Assembly (NCBI GenBank): GCA_900315765.1
Contig: ONAK01000014.1
Location: forward strand, 1 to 54,319
Origin: an uncultured Prevotella sp.
GTDB taxonomy: Bacteria; Bacteroidota; Bacteroidia; Bacteroidales; Bacteroidaceae
DNA length: 54,319 bases
Reading direction: 5' to 3'
Both the position numbers and the translations under genes were made by a program. The notes under the pieces were generated by a model. The model saw only the letters and a program-made list of their open reading frames with translations. It was not told the DNA's origin and did no database searches. This document shows, one piece after another, positions 43,437 to 51,323 of this stretch (position 1 is the first letter of the stretch; each line of letters starts with the position of its first letter).

Positions 43437-45518
43437 TTAATCAACTTTTACGCTGAAGCCCTCGCGGGATGATACATTTGTATCATCGCAACGCCAATGG
43501 ATGGTGTACTGCTTGATGCCCCACGACTTGGCATAGCTCTGCAGAATATCGATGTTCTGCGTGAACAACCGCTTCGTGTGTTTCACAATGTAGCCGATGG
43601 TGTTCAGACTTGTTGGGGTCTTGTCGGCAATGGTGAATACGTTGGCATAGAGATCGGGGAAGGCGTGGCGAATATTCGATTCCAGGTCGCCCTGTGCGCC
43701 TACAACGGGCGAGCCACTCCACTCGTCGATGGTGATGTACATACGCCAATTTTGCATAGCGCGGTTTGGCTCTATCAGTTTGTGAGTGTAGTTCTCTGTA
43801 GAAGCTGTGGCATATTCGTACTTATGAGGAGCATTTTTGTAGCCGTCTTTCTTTTTGTAAACATAAACTATGGCAGCCGTCTGCGGGGCTGATGTTATAT
43901 CGACGGTATATTGTCCCGACGGATTGCTGACCGACCAACAGATTTCGTTCGCCACGTCACAGTCGTTCACAAGGATATTGGCAGGCGTCTGGTGACAATA
44001 ACTGATGTTACTACTCGTTTCATGCTCATAGTACTGAGGCAGTGTTCCTTTGTACGTCCACGTCACCTTATTGCCCGATGTGTTTTTCCTCACGCCGAAA
44101 TCCTTGTTGGTTTGCGACATGCTCATCGAGAAAGACGTGCCAGTGGTAGTGCCTTCTGAGTAGCTGCCACCGATGTTGATAGAACCCATGGGTCCAGAGG
44201 CATTAGCTCCACCGCTGGCTCCCCATGAAATGCCGCTGGTAGTGGTATTGGAGGTAGAAGAACCGATAGTGATGTTGGTGGTTTGCGAGTTGTTGTCGGT
44301 ATTGGGCACGCTGGCCTCGAGGTGGATGTTGCCATTACCCGTCAAATTCATAGAGGTCTCATACTGAGAGAGGAACGAGCCATACCATCTGTTGTAACTG
44401 CCATAGTTGGTGGCATCGTACCAGTAGTTAGCTCCGCTCACGGGGAAGAAAATCTTCCATGCCCCCTCTGCTCCCATTCTGAGGGTGACGTTCTGCTTCA
44501 CATAGTAGTAGTCCTTATTCGACTCCATATTGTGAATACCCCATGAGCGGACGGTTGTCAGCACGCGGTTGATGTAATGTTTTGTTCTATTATCCCAGGT
44601 TTTCCAATCTACGGCTCCGCTATAGGTGAACGTCTCACTGGCGTCCATCATCTCGTTGATGGCGGTGCTGCCGCTGGCACGGGTCAAGGCGTGAGGCGTG
44701 GCAGACTGCTGCTGTCGCTTCTCCACCTCGTTGAGCCACTCTGCAGCGGCATCAGCCAATAGTCCGCTGACAAAGGGGGTGCGTTCTATCTTTGTGGTCA
44801 CAGCCTCGGGCGCTGTCTCGTTGCCATCGGCGTCGGAGCTATGTGTGTATACAGTCGTCTCGTCAGGTAGCGGCTCCTGCATGAAGTAGTCTGTGGAGCC
44901 TAAGACGATCATTTCGGCAAAGAGTTCGTCAAGCGATTCGCCACTGCCACGGGTGGTGGCAGCCTGCAGGTTACGCTGACGCGACATCAGTCGCTCCACG
45001 GTCTCGCTATGCTGAGCGGCGCGGGTGGCTGCGGCCTTGTCGATATCGAACATCTGCTCCAGGTCGGCTTCCTCCACCGTCAAGATAGCCGCAAGGAACA
45101 TCAGTGCGAAGCTAGCTGTCTGTTCGCCCGTCTGCCGCTCTACGGCCACATAGCCTCCGTTGAGGTAAAGCCGGGCTATGTCCAACATTTCGTTCTCAGT
45201 AATGTCGGGGTTATCGAGTTTGAACAGGTCGCCTCGCAGCAATACCATACGCGTCTCAGGGGTAATCGCGTTGGTAACCTTCGACAGACGGCTCACCAGC
45301 GCAGCACCAGTTGTACCCTCGTCAAAGGGTCGCAGCACCGCCGTTGGCAGGTCTGCCGTCACCATCACGTTTTTCTGATCTTCTGTGGGTTCCGTCAGGT
45401 CGGGTGTCTTCTCAACCTCGATGCCTTCGTAACTTACAGGGGAGTCACTCTCAGTACACGATGCCAAGCCCAGCAGCATCAGCAGAGCGAGCATCCATGA
45501 TTTCATAGTCAGTTTCAT
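43437..45518 (-). CDS. Lipoprotein resembling leukocidin-type beta-pore-forming toxins
   Basis: 693 aa from ATG at 45518 (a later ATG at 45506 is also possible). Lipobox LLMLLGLASCTES. Residues about 30-250 are helical and acidic without a known family. The C-terminal half carries VDWKTWDNRTKHYINRVLTT, IFFPVSGANYWYDATNYGSY, then a long Ser/Thr/Gly tract (ITIGSSTSNTTTSGISWGAS through GGSYSEGTTTG) of alternating pattern, and DFGVRKNTSGNKVTWTY. This is like the prestem of leukocidin/haemolysin toxins, which unfolds into a membrane hairpin. The ending YTIHWRCDDTNVS fits too. Alternatively it is a surface adhesin. Own promoter and terminator. Confidence 0.55.
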   Translation of the reverse strand: MKLTMKSWMLALLMLLGLASCTESDSPVSYEGIEVEKTPDLTEPTEDQKNVMVTADLPTAVLRPFDEGTTGAALVSRLSKVTNAITPETRMVLLRGDLFKLDNPDITENEMLDIARLYLNGGYVAVERQTGEQTASFALMFLAAILTVEEADLEQMFDIDKAAATRAAQHSETVERLMSRQRNLQAATTRGSGESLDELFAEMIVLGSTDYFMQEPLPDETTVYTHSSDADGNETAPEAVTTKIERTPFVSGLLADAAAEWLNEVEKRQQQSATPHALTRASGSTAINEMMDASETFTYSGAVDWKTWDNRTKHYINRVLTTVRSWGIHNMESNKDYYYVKQNVTLRMGAEGAWKIFFPVSGANYWYDATNYGSYNRWYGSFLSQYETSMNLTGNGNIHLEASVPNTDNNSQTTNITIGSSTSNTTTSGISWGASGGANASGPMGSINIGGSYSEGTTTGTSFSMSMSQTNKDFGVRKNTSGNKVTWTYKGTLPQYYEHETSSNISYCHQTPANILVNDCDVANEICWSVSNPSGQYTVDITSAPQTAAIVYVYKKKDGYKNAPHKYEYATASTENYTHKLIEPNRAMQNWRMYITIDEWSGSPVVGAQGDLESNIRHAFPDLYANVFTIADKTPTSLNTIGYIVKHTKRLFTQNIDILQSYAKSWGIKQYTIHWRCDDTNVSSREGFSVKVD

Positions 45519-45576
45519 AGGCTTTCGTATATTCGTCAAAAAATTAAAAATTAAAAACTGTTTTATTATATCAAAA

Positions 45577-45617
45577 GGCAAATATAGTAATTTTGCTGCA
45601 TCATTACTATATTTGCC
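45577..45617. promoter_or_regulatory. Perfect 15-bp inverted repeat with a -7 box in each arm
   Basis: GGCAAATATAGTAAT (45577-45591) and its exact complement (45603-45617) are separated by 11 nt. The left arm reads TATATTTG on the minus strand (promoter for the toxin-like gene, leader about 57 nt); the right arm reads TATATTTG on the plus strand (45608-45615), pointing antisense into the band-7 gene. Confidence 0.75.
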
Positions 45618-45648
45618 CTGAAAAATTAGTATTATTTATGAAATACGT

Positions 45649-46533
45649 TTACTTCTTACCACCGCTATTGCCGATGACTTTCGAGATGTCCATCATCATG
45701 CCGCCATTGCCAGCCATAATCTGTGGCATCTTGCCATCCCACTTCTCAATCATATCCTCCTGAACAATCATGGGCGACAGCGAGGCTGCGATGGTGCGGT
45801 TGTAATAGGCCTCGGCATCGGCCTTAATCTTCATGGCCTTAGCGTTACCCTCAGCCTTGGCTACGGCAATCTTAGCGTTGGCCTCAGCCTCCTTCACCTC
45901 GTTCTCGGCCTTCAGGGCACTCTGGATGGCGGTGTTCTTGGCATCAATCATCGACAGCAGCGACGATGGCGGGGTGATCTTAGAGGTGAACTCCTCAACC
46001 AGGAAACCTTCGCTCATGAGCGACTTCTCCAGACGGGCACGAACATCGCGCTCGAAATTGGCACGGTTCGACATCAGCGAGTCAGAGGTGTACTGGTTGG
46101 CACAGGTACGGTAGGCCTCATAGATACAGGTGCGGATGTAGCCCTCTTCTAGGTCTTTCACGCCCACACGATATTTTGTAAAAATGTCGCAGGCCTTATC
46201 GGGATTGATGCGATAGGCGATAGTTGGGTCCATCTCGAAGAGCGAAGCATCCTTGGCATTCACCGAGAAGGTCTCGTACTGCTTACGCTGGGTGAACGTG
46301 GGATAAGTAAACACATTGGTGGTGATGGGGTTATAGAAAACCCAACCCTTACAGGTGCCCTCTACGCCACCGTAGTCCTGTTCGTTGAGCGACCACTTGT
46401 GGAAACGGATGCCAACCTCACCTGAGTCGACAACCGTGCAACAGGTGGCGAAAAGAACAAAGATAAGGGCGATAGCACCACCAGCATACGCAAGCACACG
46501 GTAATAGGGTTTTACAGAATCCATTTGTTTCAT
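45649..46533 (-). CDS. SPFH/band-7 (prohibitin-like) membrane protein
   Basis: 294 aa. One N-terminal membrane helix (VLAYAGGAIALIFVLFATCC, about 13-32), then the band-7 domain VVDSGEVGIRFHKWS to about 220 with EGTCKGWVFYNPITTNVF and LEKSLMSEGFLVEEFTSKIT, then an Ala/Glu-rich coiled coil (VKEAEANAKIAVAKAEGNAK) and a Met/Gly-rich tail. Such proteins form large membrane rings or rafts and may control proteases. The start could also be ATG at 46524. No partner NfeD or protease gene is nearby. Confidence 0.9.
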   Translation of the reverse strand: MKQMDSVKPYYRVLAYAGGAIALIFVLFATCCTVVDSGEVGIRFHKWSLNEQDYGGVEGTCKGWVFYNPITTNVFTYPTFTQRKQYETFSVNAKDASLFEMDPTIAYRINPDKACDIFTKYRVGVKDLEEGYIRTCIYEAYRTCANQYTSDSLMSNRANFERDVRARLEKSLMSEGFLVEEFTSKITPPSSLLSMIDAKNTAIQSALKAENEVKEAEANAKIAVAKAEGNAKAMKIKADAEAYYNRTIAASLSPMIVQEDMIEKWDGKMPQIMAGNGGMMMDISKVIGNSGGKK

Positions 46534-46618
46534 ATTTGTCTTATTTTTAAAATTTAACTTTCTTCATTTTTTGCTGGTTAGGGGTTAGAGGTTCTCGACC
46601 AAGCGCTCCTCTACCCCT

Positions 46619-46722
46619 TGTCATCTCGACCAAGCGAAGCGCGTGGAGAGATCTCATAAAATGCGCCTTTGGGCGCGAGCGGCTAAAGCCGCAAAGATGT
46701 CTCGACTACACTCGACATGACA
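46619..46722. repeat. REP-like palindromic element F
   Basis: A single complete copy: TGTCATCTCGACCAAGCG, GCGCCTTTGGGCGC, GCGGCTAAAGCCGC, then CTCGACATGACA. It lies between the DUF3857 gene and the band-7 gene, far from the main repeat cluster at 11-19 kb. Confidence 0.85.
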
Positions 46723-46763
46723 ATGGGGGAAAGCCTTCTCTAACTTCTTTAACTCCTTTAAAA

Positions 46764-48257
46764 TCACTTCTCCAATTTCTGCAAGTTAATCCACTGACTC
46801 TTGTGGCCCTTCTGCAGCAGACGGGCACGCTCTACGAGCATGAGGCTGGGCAGATCGTTGAGACTGCCGCTGGGCGACGAAGCATCGAGATAGGCCTTGC
46901 TGCCGCCTGGCAGGATGACACCAACGAGGAAGGTGGAAATCTTACGGATAGAGGGGAAGTTATAAGGCAGCATTCCAAGGTCGCGCGTGCGCAGCAGCAC
47001 GGGAGTGGCTGTGACGCCTACCTCGGCCAGCGACTGGATGAGCAGCAGGTTGATATCGGCATTGCTACCCTCGCCCTTCTTAAGTGTCTCGGCTGGCGAG
47101 GCAGGAGCAAAGGCGTATTTGCCATTCCACTTCACCTTGCTCATCACGAGCTTGCACACAGCCTCAACACGCTGACGCTGATACTCCATCGATGGGATAT
47201 CGCTGGCCTTGAGCTCGGCTGCCAGAGGACTGTGGTCGTTCAGACGCTTGCCCAGTTCGTCGCTATCCAGAATCATCGCATCTACCTGATCCCACGTCTT
47301 GGCATAGTCCATGGCACCATTGCCGCGGATGCTGAAGCGCTTCAGCTCGGTGGTAATGCCGGCGCTGTAGTCGTTTACATTCCAAATGCCATCGAGCTTT
47401 GGGATGGCGGCGAGGTTACGACCCACGCACACATAGTGATTGGTGTTGACCACCGATGCTGCAGCCAGCGGGTCGCTCTCGAGTTTATAGCGTAAGGTGC
47501 CAGTGGTGCAGCTGCACGACAGGCGCTGAATACCCTGCTCCTCCATGTTAAACAGCAGATAGTTAGGTATGTTCATATCGAGCTTGGCATACACCACGGG
47601 GATGTCGCACTGGGCATACCAGTCGCGTAACTGCCAGAAGAGCTGGCTGTGGATGGTGTACTCATACTCGATGACGGTGCCCACCTTGACGTTAGGCACG
47701 GTGAACTCAAGCTGATAGTCGGTATCGTTGAGCTTGGTGGTCTTCACGTCGCTCTTCTTCATATTGGTCTTCACCACCTTGCTACCCTCCTGATTGAAGG
47801 CTGTGGCCTTGAGGTCTTCGATGCTCTCATCAGTATAGCTGCCCACACTGTTGTCGAGCATGGAGCCTGCGGCATCGTTGAACACAGCACTGCTGGCGCT
47901 ACCCATTTCGAACACCATGCCCTTGAGCGACATGTGCGAAGAGTCTAAGCGGTTGGCGCCTGTCACATTCTTATTAAATGGCACTACCACCTTGGCAAAA
48001 CGCTCGCCACCAGGCTGGAGCACCTTAATACGGCATTTTTCGTGATAATCCACGATATAGCCATTGAACTCCACCGTATATTCTACATCGGTGAGGCGGC
48101 ATAGCACCACGGCATCGGCCTTGGGGTCGGCCTCGTAGGTGGTCATCAGCATTTCTTCCTTAGTAGGCTTGCCGAACTTCATATTCACGTCGGCAGCGTT
48201 AGCTGTTGCAAAAGGTACAGCTAAGAGTACAAACAGTTTTAAAAGATTTAGTTTCAT
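46764..48257 (-). CDS. DUF3857 transglutaminase-like exported protein
   Basis: 497 aa from ATG at 48257, which starts a signal peptide (LLKLFVLLAVPFATANA). An upstream in-frame ATG would run through the promoter. The DUF3857 domain (about 45-260) has VVLCRLTDVEYTVEFNGYIV and VPNVKVGTVIEYEYTIHS. The transglutaminase-like part (about 350-450) has VCKLVMSKVKWNGKY and GSNADINLLLIQSLAEVGV, with Asn instead of the catalytic Cys position expected in GxCxD-type motifs, so an enzyme role is doubtful. Probably periplasmic. The end VERARLLQKGHKSQWINLQK shows a full domain is absent after it, so the protein is shorter than many relatives. Confidence 0.8.
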   Translation of the reverse strand: MKLNLLKLFVLLAVPFATANAADVNMKFGKPTKEEMLMTTYEADPKADAVVLCRLTDVEYTVEFNGYIVDYHEKCRIKVLQPGGERFAKVVVPFNKNVTGANRLDSSHMSLKGMVFEMGSASSAVFNDAAGSMLDNSVGSYTDESIEDLKATAFNQEGSKVVKTNMKKSDVKTTKLNDTDYQLEFTVPNVKVGTVIEYEYTIHSQLFWQLRDWYAQCDIPVVYAKLDMNIPNYLLFNMEEQGIQRLSCSCTTGTLRYKLESDPLAAASVVNTNHYVCVGRNLAAIPKLDGIWNVNDYSAGITTELKRFSIRGNGAMDYAKTWDQVDAMILDSDELGKRLNDHSPLAAELKASDIPSMEYQRQRVEAVCKLVMSKVKWNGKYAFAPASPAETLKKGEGSNADINLLLIQSLAEVGVTATPVLLRTRDLGMLPYNFPSIRKISTFLVGVILPGGSKAYLDASSPSGSLNDLPSLMLVERARLLQKGHKSQWINLQKLEK

Positions 48258-48291
48258 TTTGTAATTCAAAAAATATGATTGATAACGGCTG

Positions 48292-48299
48292 CAAAAATA
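48292..48299 (-). promoter_or_regulatory. -7 promoter box of the DUF3857 gene
   Basis: CAAAAATA reads TATTTTTG on the minus strand, 34 nt before the start. Confidence 0.55.
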
Positions 48300-48341
48300 C
48301 AAAAATTCCACGAAACCGGCAGAGATTTATGGATTTTTTTA

Positions 48342-48349
48342 TAACTTTG
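48342..48349 (+). promoter_or_regulatory. -7 promoter box of the PEP-synthase-like gene
   Basis: TAACTTTG lies only 10 nt before ATG 48360, so the leader is a few bases long. It diverges from the DUF3857 promoter. Confidence 0.6.
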
Positions 48350-48359
48350 TCCCCCAAAT

Positions 48360-49445
48360 ATGGAAACAGTAACTAAAATACCACAGGAGTGGAACAAATT
48401 CTACTTGAAGGACGTGTCGTTTGTTAACCTGATGACACGCCGCATCTTCAACGTGCTGATAGTGGCCAACCCCTACGACGCATTCATGCTGGAGGACGAC
48501 GGCCGTGTAGACGAGAAAATCTTCGACGAGTATATGGAGCTGGGTATGCGATATCCACCCACGTTCACACAGGTATCGACCACCGAGGAAGCCAACAACG
48601 TGCTGCATACCACCGACATCGACCTAGTGATATGTATGCCTGGTAATGCCGACAACGATGCCTTCACCGTGGCGCGCGAAATCAAGGTGGAACACCCCAA
48701 CATCCCATGCGTGGTGCTCACCCCATTCTCGCATGGTATCACCAAGCGTATACAGGACGAGGATATGAGCGTGTTCGACTACGTGTTCTGCTGGCTGGGA
48801 AACACCAACCTCATCATGAGCATCATCAAACTGATTGAGGATAAGATGAACATTGAGCACGACATCAAGGAGGCTGGCGTGCAGATGATTATGCTGGTGG
48901 AGGATAACATTCGCTTCTACTCGAGCGTGCTGCCTAACCTATATAATTATATTCTGGCGCAGAGTAAGCGATTCTCAACCGAGGCACTGAACCCGCATGC
49001 TGCCGCACAGCGCAAACGCGGACGCCCAAAGGTGGTGCTGGCCACTACCTACGAAGAGGCCATGCAACTGTACGAGAAGTATCACGAGAACACGCTGGGC
49101 GTGATCAGCGATACCCGATTCCCCATGCAGGTGCACGAGGGAAGATTGAGTCACGTAGAAGAGGGCGACCCCGAGGCAGGACTGAAACTGCTGCGCGAGA
49201 TACGCCGCCGCGATGAATACGTGCCCTTGATTCTCGACTCATCGGAGATAGCCAACAAGGCTAAAGCCGAGGCTGAGGGATTCCACTTTATCGACAAGAA
49301 CTCGACAAAAATGAATGTCGACCTGCACCACCTGATGGAGGAGCACATGGGATTCGGCGACTTCATCTTCCGCGACCCAAAGACCAAGGAAGAGGTGGCA
49401 CGCGTGACCTCGCTGAAGGAACTGCAGGACAACATAACCACATGA
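48360..49445 (+). CDS. N-terminal part of PEP/pyruvate-binding protein, split gene
   Basis: 361 aa. Two receiver-like folds are visible: RIFNVLIVANPYDAFMLEDD to about 165 (DIDLVICMPGN, NIPCVVLTPFSHG) and VQMIMLVEDNIRFYSSVLPN to about 330 (LGVISDTRFPM, YVPLILDSSE). These are known as the N-terminal half of about 990-aa Bacteroidota proteins annotated as PEP synthase or PEP/pyruvate-binding. The frame stops right after VTSLKELQDNITT, where relatives continue into a linker and SRWLCARAIFP. The next ORF starts in an ATGA overlap. I read this as one gene broken by a short deletion, possibly still expressed as two coupled chains. Confidence 0.8.
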   Translation: METVTKIPQEWNKFYLKDVSFVNLMTRRIFNVLIVANPYDAFMLEDDGRVDEKIFDEYMELGMRYPPTFTQVSTTEEANNVLHTTDIDLVICMPGNADNDAFTVAREIKVEHPNIPCVVLTPFSHGITKRIQDEDMSVFDYVFCWLGNTNLIMSIIKLIEDKMNIEHDIKEAGVQMIMLVEDNIRFYSSVLPNLYNYILAQSKRFSTEALNPHAAAQRKRGRPKVVLATTYEEAMQLYEKYHENTLGVISDTRFPMQVHEGRLSHVEEGDPEAGLKLLREIRRRDEYVPLILDSSEIANKAKAEAEGFHFIDKNSTKMNVDLHHLMEEHMGFGDFIFRDPKTKEEVARVTSLKELQDNITT

Positions 49446-51307
49446 GCCGCTGGCTGTGCGCACGTGCCATTTTTCCTGTATCGGCATTCCTGAAACATGT
49501 GACGTGGCACAAGCTGCAGGACGTGGATGCCCACCGACAGATTATCTTCGACGCCATCGTGCAGTATCGCCGTATGAAGAACATCGGCGTAGTAGCCGTG
49601 TTCGACCGTCTGAAGTTCGACCGCTACGCCCACTTCGCACGCATCGGCGAGGGTTCGCTGGGAGGTAAGGGACGCGGTCTGGCATTCCTCGACCGGGTGA
49701 TTAAGCGCCACCCAGAGCTGAACCAGTTTGAGCAGGCACAGGTACAGATACCAAAAACGGTGGTGCTGTGTACCGACTTCTTCGACGAGTTTATGGAGAA
49801 GAACAACCTGTGGACCATTGCGCTGAGCGACGCCAGCGACGAGGAGATACTGCAACACTTTATGAAGGCACAGCTGCCTGACTCGCTGATAGCCGACTTC
49901 TTCACCTTCTTCGATGCCGTGAAGAGTCCTATCGCCGTGCGCTCAAGCTCACTGCTGGAGGATAGTCACTACCAGCCATTCGCCGGTATCTACTCTACCT
50001 ATATGATACCTTATCTGGAGGATAAATACGAGATGCTGCGTATGCTAGCCTGTGCCATCAAGGGCGTGTATGCATCGGTGTACTACAAAGACTCGAAGGC
50101 ATACATGCTGGCCACGCAGAACGTCATCGACCAGGAGAAGATGGCCGTGATTCTGCAAGAGGTGGTGGGCAAACAGTATGGCGACCTATACTACCCCAAC
50201 TTCAGTGGTGTGCTGCGCTCACTGAACTACTACCCCATCGGCGACGAGACTGCCGAAGAGGGCATCGCCTCGCTGGCCGTAGGACTGGGAAAATACATCG
50301 TTGATGGCGGACAGACACTGCGTGTATCGCCCTACCACCCCAAACAGGTGCTGCAGACATCAGAGATGGAGACTGCCCTGAGTGAGACACAGACACGATT
50401 CTACGCACTCGACATGGCTCACGTGGGCGACGACTTCAAGGTGGACGACGGCTTTAATATTAAAAAGGTACGCGTGAAACAGGCTGCCGAGGACGGGGCA
50501 CTGACCTATCTGGCTTCGACCTACGACCCAACGGACAACGTGATACGCGACGGTATCTACGAGGGCGGGCGCAAGGTGATATCGTTCTGCGGTGTACTGC
50601 AGCACGATGTGTTCCCACTGCCCGAGCTGCTGCAGATGTCGCAGAAGCTGGGTGCCGAGGAGATGAGACGCCCCGTGGAGATAGAGTTTGCATGTAATCT
50701 GAACGACGATCGCACAGGCGAGTTCTACCTGCTGCAGATACGTCCGATAGTGGACGCCAAACAGGTGCTCGACGAAGACCTGCAGCAGATTCCCGACAGC
50801 GACTGTCTGTTGCGCTCGAACAACTCGCTGGGCCATGGCATATCGGAAGATGTGGTTGACGTGGTTTATGTGAAGACCGACGACGACTTTACGGCAGTGA
50901 ACAATCCCGCCATCGCCTGCGAGATAGAAGAAATCAACCGCAAGTTCCTGCAGGAAGATAAGAACTACGTGCTGATAGGTCCGGGCCGCTGGGGCTCGAG
51001 CGACTACTGGCTGGGCATACCCGTAAAGTGGCCTCACATCTCGGCAGCTAGGGTGATAGTAGAGGTAGGACTGAAGAACTATCGCGTAGACCCATCGCAG
51101 GGCACCCACTTCTTCCAGAACCTTACATCGTTCGGCGTGGGCTATTTCACTATCAATACCTACACAGGCGACGGCGTGTTCCAGAAAGAGGTGTTAGACC
51201 AGATGCCTGCCGTAGAAGAAACGCAATACGTGCGCCACGTGAGATTCGAAAAGCCGTTGAAGATCATGATGGACGGCAAGAAACAATCAGGAGTAGTGCT
51301 GCTGTAG
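49442..51307 (+). CDS. PEP/pyruvate-binding (PPDK-N-like) part of the split gene
   Basis: 621 aa. It begins in mid-domain with SRWLCARAIFPVSAFLKHVT, then IGEGSLGGKGRGLAFLD (glycine-rich nucleotide loop, about 60-76), SPIAVRSSSLLEDSHYQPFA (conserved Arg), ASLAVGLGKYIVDGGQTLRV and EIEFACNLNDDRTGEFYLLQ of the ATP-grasp-type PPDK/PEP-synthase N-domain. There is no phospho-His domain or PEP-binding barrel, so it is not a full PEP synthase. It may phosphorylate an unknown target. The last codons overlap a terminator hairpin. Confidence 0.82.
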   Translation: MSRWLCARAIFPVSAFLKHVTWHKLQDVDAHRQIIFDAIVQYRRMKNIGVVAVFDRLKFDRYAHFARIGEGSLGGKGRGLAFLDRVIKRHPELNQFEQAQVQIPKTVVLCTDFFDEFMEKNNLWTIALSDASDEEILQHFMKAQLPDSLIADFFTFFDAVKSPIAVRSSSLLEDSHYQPFAGIYSTYMIPYLEDKYEMLRMLACAIKGVYASVYYKDSKAYMLATQNVIDQEKMAVILQEVVGKQYGDLYYPNFSGVLRSLNYYPIGDETAEEGIASLAVGLGKYIVDGGQTLRVSPYHPKQVLQTSEMETALSETQTRFYALDMAHVGDDFKVDDGFNIKKVRVKQAAEDGALTYLASTYDPTDNVIRDGIYEGGRKVISFCGVLQHDVFPLPELLQMSQKLGAEEMRRPVEIEFACNLNDDRTGEFYLLQIRPIVDAKQVLDEDLQQIPDSDCLLRSNNSLGHGISEDVVDVVYVKTDDDFTAVNNPAIACEIEEINRKFLQEDKNYVLIGPGRWGSSDYWLGIPVKWPHISAARVIVEVGLKNYRVDPSQGTHFFQNLTSFGVGYFTINTYTGDGVFQKEVLDQMPAVEETQYVRHVRFEKPLKIMMDGKKQSGVVLL

Positions 51308-51321
51308 CACTACTCCTTTTT
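51290..51321 (+). terminator. Terminator overlapping the end of the PEP-synthase-like gene
   Basis: Stem GGAGTAGTGCT / AGCACTACTCC with a 5-nt loop and TTTTT. The TAG stop (51305-51307) is in the loop and right arm. Confidence 0.9.
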
Positions 51322-51323
51322 AT

